Made by a program: the position numbers and the translations under genes. Of a stretch of 7,093 bases of DNA, positions 4,916 through 7,093 are shown in pieces. A model generated the notes under the pieces. It had not been told where the DNA came from, searched no databases, and saw only the letters and a list, made by a program, of their open reading frames with translations. Every line of letters begins with the position of its first letter. Within the stretch, counting starts at the first letter, position 1. This DNA is from DAOVGU01 sp030637775 [NCBI: bacterium]. GTDB taxonomy: Bacteria; Ratteibacteria; UBA8468. The stretch spans positions 1 to 7,093 of the forward strand of contig DAOWFY010000170.1 of NCBI GenBank assembly GCA_030637775.1, written 5' to 3'.

Positions 4916-6907
4916 TTATAACATATCAATCGGGTCGATGTCAATGAAATAAGGGAATTTTATCTCCTTCAGGCTCTCACTCAAGAAGGAATCCAGACCC
5001 TCAATCTTCTTTACTTTAAGAATAAGGTGATAGCGAAAGTAGTTTTTAATCCTGACATGGAAGCAGGGGGCTGGTCCTAAAATCTCCATTCCTTCTTTTT
5101 TTTCCGAATTTAATCGCGCAAAAAGGGTTTGAATATCTTTCCTTACTTTTTCCTCCTTCCTTCCTCTTACTGAAATGTTGACAAAATGGCTATAAGGGGG
5201 ATATCCCAGCTCCTTGCGTAGAGTTAGTTCCTTCTCATAGAAGAGAGAGAAATCCCTCTTCTTTAGAGATTTGATTGCATAATGGTCGGGCAGATAGGTC
5301 TGGACAAGAACCTCTCCGGGAATCTCTCCTCTTCCGGCTCGACCAGCTACCTGAAAGAGCAGTTGAAAGGTTCTCTCGGAGGCTCGGAAGTCGGCTAAAT
5401 TTAAGGAGGTATCAGCACTGATGACACCGATAAGGGTGACATTGGGAAAGTGATGCCCCTTGGCAAGCAATTGCGTGCCAACAAGTATTTTAATCTTCCT
5501 CTTGTTAAAGTCGGAAAGAAGATTTCGCAGGGATTTTTCTTTTTTCATCGTCTCGGCATCCAATCTTCTGATTCCAATATCGGGAAATAATTTCTTTAGT
5601 TCCCTTTCTACCCGCTCCGTCCCCAGACCAAGAAAACTGATTTTCCTTCCGCAGACCGGACAAAGGGAAGGCACCTTTTGATGAAAATTACAGTAGTGGC
5701 AGTAAAGACCTTTCTTGGAACGATAGTAGATGAGAGGAAGACTGCAGCGCTTACATTTTAGGATGAAACCACACTCCCGGCAGAGAAGGGATGTATGATA
5801 GCCCTTCCGATTAAGGAAAAGGATGATCTGCTCTCCTTTAAGTAGCCTTTCTTCCATCAAATGGAGCAATTCTTTGGAGAATATCGCCGGTTTGCCACCT
5901 CGATATCTACCGCGCATATTGACAATATGAATTTCAGGTAATGCTCTTTTCTCTATCCTTTCGGTAAGTCTAATTAACTTGTATTCTCCAATCCTTGCCC
6001 GATAATAGGATTCTAAGGAAGGGGTAGCAGTTCCCAGGATGAGAAGGGAATGTGTAAGTTTTGCGCGCTTTCTTGCCACTTCCCGGGCGTGATACTTTGG
6101 CTCTCTATCCTCCTTATAGGAGCTCTCAAATTCCTCATCGATGATGATTAAACCCAATCTTGGAAGAGGGGTAAAGATGGCCGATCTTGGTCCGATGACA
6201 ATGTCGATATTACCTTTTCTGATTTCCTGCCACCGGTCGTACCGCTCCCGACCGCTCAATTGTGAGTGTAGTACCGCTACCCGCTTGCCAAATCTCTCCT
6301 TTATCCAGAGAGATATCTGGGGGATAAGTGAGATTTCGGGAACCAGGCAGATTGCCTGGCGGTTTTTCTCGAGGATGTGACCGATAGCGCGCAGATAGAC
6401 CTCGGTCTTTCCACTGGCGGTAATCCCTTCCAGGAGGACAGTTTCCTCTTTTTCATTTTTAATCAGACAGCGGATTTCAGCAATTGCTTTCTCCTGCTGG
6501 GAGGTGGGAGGAAGGGCGAGAATCTTCTCCATAATCAATTGCGCCGGGGAGGCAAAAAAGGTTCCTTTTGACATCCGTGTGGCGGGAGAGGTGGCGAGAG
6601 CAATTGCTTGTCCCCAGGAGGAATGGTAATAGTCGGCCATCCATTTGGTGAGGGAGAGAATCTCTTTTGTTAAAATTGGTTCTTCATCTAATACCTTCAG
6701 GATATTCTTATAGGTTATGCCCCCTCCCTCGAGGGGAGGGGATGCGGAGGGTGAAAGGATATTGACAATATAGCCGATAATCTTTCTTTGTTTTCCGAAG
6801 GGGACAACGACTCTTTTGCCAATCCCTACCTCTTTTTCAAAACCGGCAAAACCATAGGAGAAGGTCCGTTTGATGGGCAGGTTAAGAGCAACCTCGGCTA
6901 ATTTCAT
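4916..6907 (-). CDS. priA: Primosomal replication-restart helicase PriA, without a recognisable winged-helix domain
   Basis: PriA is the 3'-5' DNA helicase that recognises collapsed forks and reloads the replisome. The 663-residue product begins with the fork-binding domain (about 1-105: RTFSYGF, KRVVVPFGKQRKIIGYIV, ADYYH). It then has Walker A GITASGKT (161-168), motif II DEEF (257-260; normally DEEH), GTATPS (292-297), and eight zinc cysteines (376, 379, 385, 388, 403, 406, 416, 419). LGTERVE (428-434), VGTQLLAKGHHFP, QVAGRAGR (519-526) and the C-terminal domain ending DIDPIDML complete it. E. coli PriA has 732 residues; the deficit lies between the fork-binding domain and Walker A, where the winged helix normally sits. 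No SD precedes the ATG; a REP-like palindrome ends 10 nt upstream. The gene follows the methyltransferase gene and probably shares its transcript. Confidence 0.96.
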   Translation of the reverse strand: MKLAEVALNLPIKRTFSYGFAGFEKEVGIGKRVVVPFGKQRKIIGYIVNILSPSASPPLEGGGITYKNILKVLDEEPILTKEILSLTKWMADYYHSSWGQAIALATSPATRMSKGTFFASPAQLIMEKILALPPTSQQEKAIAEIRCLIKNEKEETVLLEGITASGKTEVYLRAIGHILEKNRQAICLVPEISLIPQISLWIKERFGKRVAVLHSQLSGRERYDRWQEIRKGNIDIVIGPRSAIFTPLPRLGLIIIDEEFESSYKEDREPKYHAREVARKRAKLTHSLLILGTATPSLESYYRARIGEYKLIRLTERIEKRALPEIHIVNMRGRYRGGKPAIFSKELLHLMEERLLKGEQIILFLNRKGYHTSLLCRECGFILKCKRCSLPLIYYRSKKGLYCHYCNFHQKVPSLCPVCGRKISFLGLGTERVERELKKLFPDIGIRRLDAETMKKEKSLRNLLSDFNKRKIKILVGTQLLAKGHHFPNVTLIGVISADTSLNLADFRASERTFQLLFQVAGRAGRGEIPGEVLVQTYLPDHYAIKSLKKRDFSLFYEKELTLRKELGYPPYSHFVNISVRGRKEEKVRKDIQTLFARLNSEKKEGMEILGPAPCFHVRIKNYFRYHLILKVKKIEGLDSFLSESLKEIKFPYFIDIDPIDML
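6719..6752. repeat. GC-rich repeat inside the priA coding region
   Basis: A run of C-rich then G-rich sequence centred on CCCTCGAGGG (6726-6735) is followed by GATGCGGAGGGTG. The coding strand gives SPSASPPLEGGG (residues 52-63), a low-complexity loop between two conserved strands of the fork-binding domain. Against E. coli PriA the loop is about five residues longer. It looks like a small in-frame repeat insertion; I recall similar sequences dispersed in other genomes, but only this copy is in the window. Confidence 0.45.
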
Positions 6908-6917
6908 ACTTTTTTAT

Positions 6918-6971
6918 AGGGGTCAGGTCTCAACATTTGACAAAACTGTCAAATGTTGAGACCTGACCCCT
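6918..6971. repeat. REP-like palindromic element, copy 2 (between methyltransferase gene and priA)
   Basis: This is a perfect palindrome: 25-nt arms (6918-6942 and 6947-6971) around the loop AAAC, beginning AGGGGTCAGGTCTCAAC and ending with its exact complement. It belongs to the same family as 740-808; the inner part of the stem (TTTGACA) is where the two copies differ. Perfect arms suggest this copy is younger or recently corrected. It supplies the stop codon of the upstream gene and lies 10 nt before the priA start. Confidence 0.9.
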
Positions 6972-7093
6972 TATCCTTCATCGCTTTGATATGCTCGGGG
7001 GTGGTGCCGCAGCAGCCACCGATAATTTTGGCGCCAGAGTCAATAAGCTCAGGGAGTCTATCGGCCATAAAGGAAGTCCCTTCCTTAAAAACC
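6949..7093 (-). CDS. C-terminal end of a homocysteine S-methyltransferase domain protein (partial)
   Basis: Only the last 47 residues are in the window; the 5' part lies beyond 7093. ADRLPELIDSGAKIIGGCCGTTPEHIKAM contains the GGCCGTTPEHI signature, in which the paired cysteines are zinc ligands that activate homocysteine. Relatives include the N-terminal module of cobalamin-dependent methionine synthase MetH, BHMT-type enzymes and fusions with methylenetetrahydrofolate reductase; the fragment cannot tell them apart. Because the gene ends here, no MetH-type pterin- or cobalamin-binding modules follow, so it is stand-alone or has this domain last. The final residues GSGLNI and the TGA stop (6951-6949) are encoded by the REP-like palindrome, so the native C-terminus has been replaced. 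priA begins 41 nt downstream. Confidence 0.9.
   Translation of the reverse strand, partial: VFKEGTSFMADRLPELIDSGAKIIGGCCGTTPEHIKAMKDKGSGLNI

Noticed and set aside
4659-4952. ORFs on both strands across the priA to GalT-like gap
   Set aside because: They run through the inverted-repeat element and into the ends of real genes; their composition is that of repeats.
1-7093. CRISPR array or phage module
   Set aside because: No regularly spaced direct repeats and no phage structural or integrase genes are visible. The repeats present are isolated palindromes.

Overview
The window is a compact bacterial chromosome segment of moderate GC content. It has short gene gaps, sigma70-type promoter elements, Shine-Dalgarno (SD) sites, and three classes of small dispersed repeat. 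The genes themselves (HU, QueC/QueE/QueF, PriA, tRNA-Val) are universal or widespread and do not fix the taxon. The GGGGTCAGGTCT-type palindromes and the short GC-rich repeats inside reading frames remind me of genomes of uncultured candidate phyla (for example Omnitrophota-like bins). That is recollection, not something the sequence proves.

Layout of the left part. Positions 1-304 hold a small basic ORF (+) of uncertain status and a tRNA-Val(CAC) gene (-). A near-consensus extended -10 promoter (386-415) then drives an HU-family DNA-binding protein (452-721, +). After a REP-like palindrome (740-808) comes a queuosine-precursor cluster, queC-queE-queF (814-2553, +). It makes preQ0 from 6-carboxytetrahydropterin (QueE, QueC) and reduces it to preQ1 (QueF). 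QueD and GTP cyclohydrolase are not in the window. An AT-rich two-gene cassette follows (2694-3735, +). It encodes a Panacea-domain (DUF4065/SocA-like) protein overlapping by 11 nt with a small PemK/MazF-like protein, and is a likely toxin-antitoxin pair.

Layout of the right part, all on the minus strand and convergent with the left part. In transcription order it holds the C-terminal end of a homocysteine S-methyltransferase domain protein (7093-6949, cut by the window edge), a second perfect REP-like palindrome (6971-6918), and the primosomal helicase PriA (6907-4916). Next come a 139-bp MITE-like inverted-repeat element (4914-4776) and a 322-residue GalT/HIT-superfamily protein related to DUF4922 and GDP-L-galactose phosphorylases (4766-3798).

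The most unusual points are these. (1) The DUF4922/GDP-galactose-phosphorylase-like protein appears circularly permuted: the segment that normally follows the catalytic HxHxQ region is at the N-terminus. (2) A REP-like palindrome sits exactly between a good SD and the queC start, so a folded hairpin could bring the two together. (3) The second palindrome has rewritten the end of the methyltransferase gene and separated it from priA. (4) PriA appears to lack the winged-helix domain and carries DEEF instead of DEEH in motif II. (5) Three different genes (queC, priA, the GalT-like gene) each have a repeat element immediately upstream of the start codon and no ordinary SD next to it.
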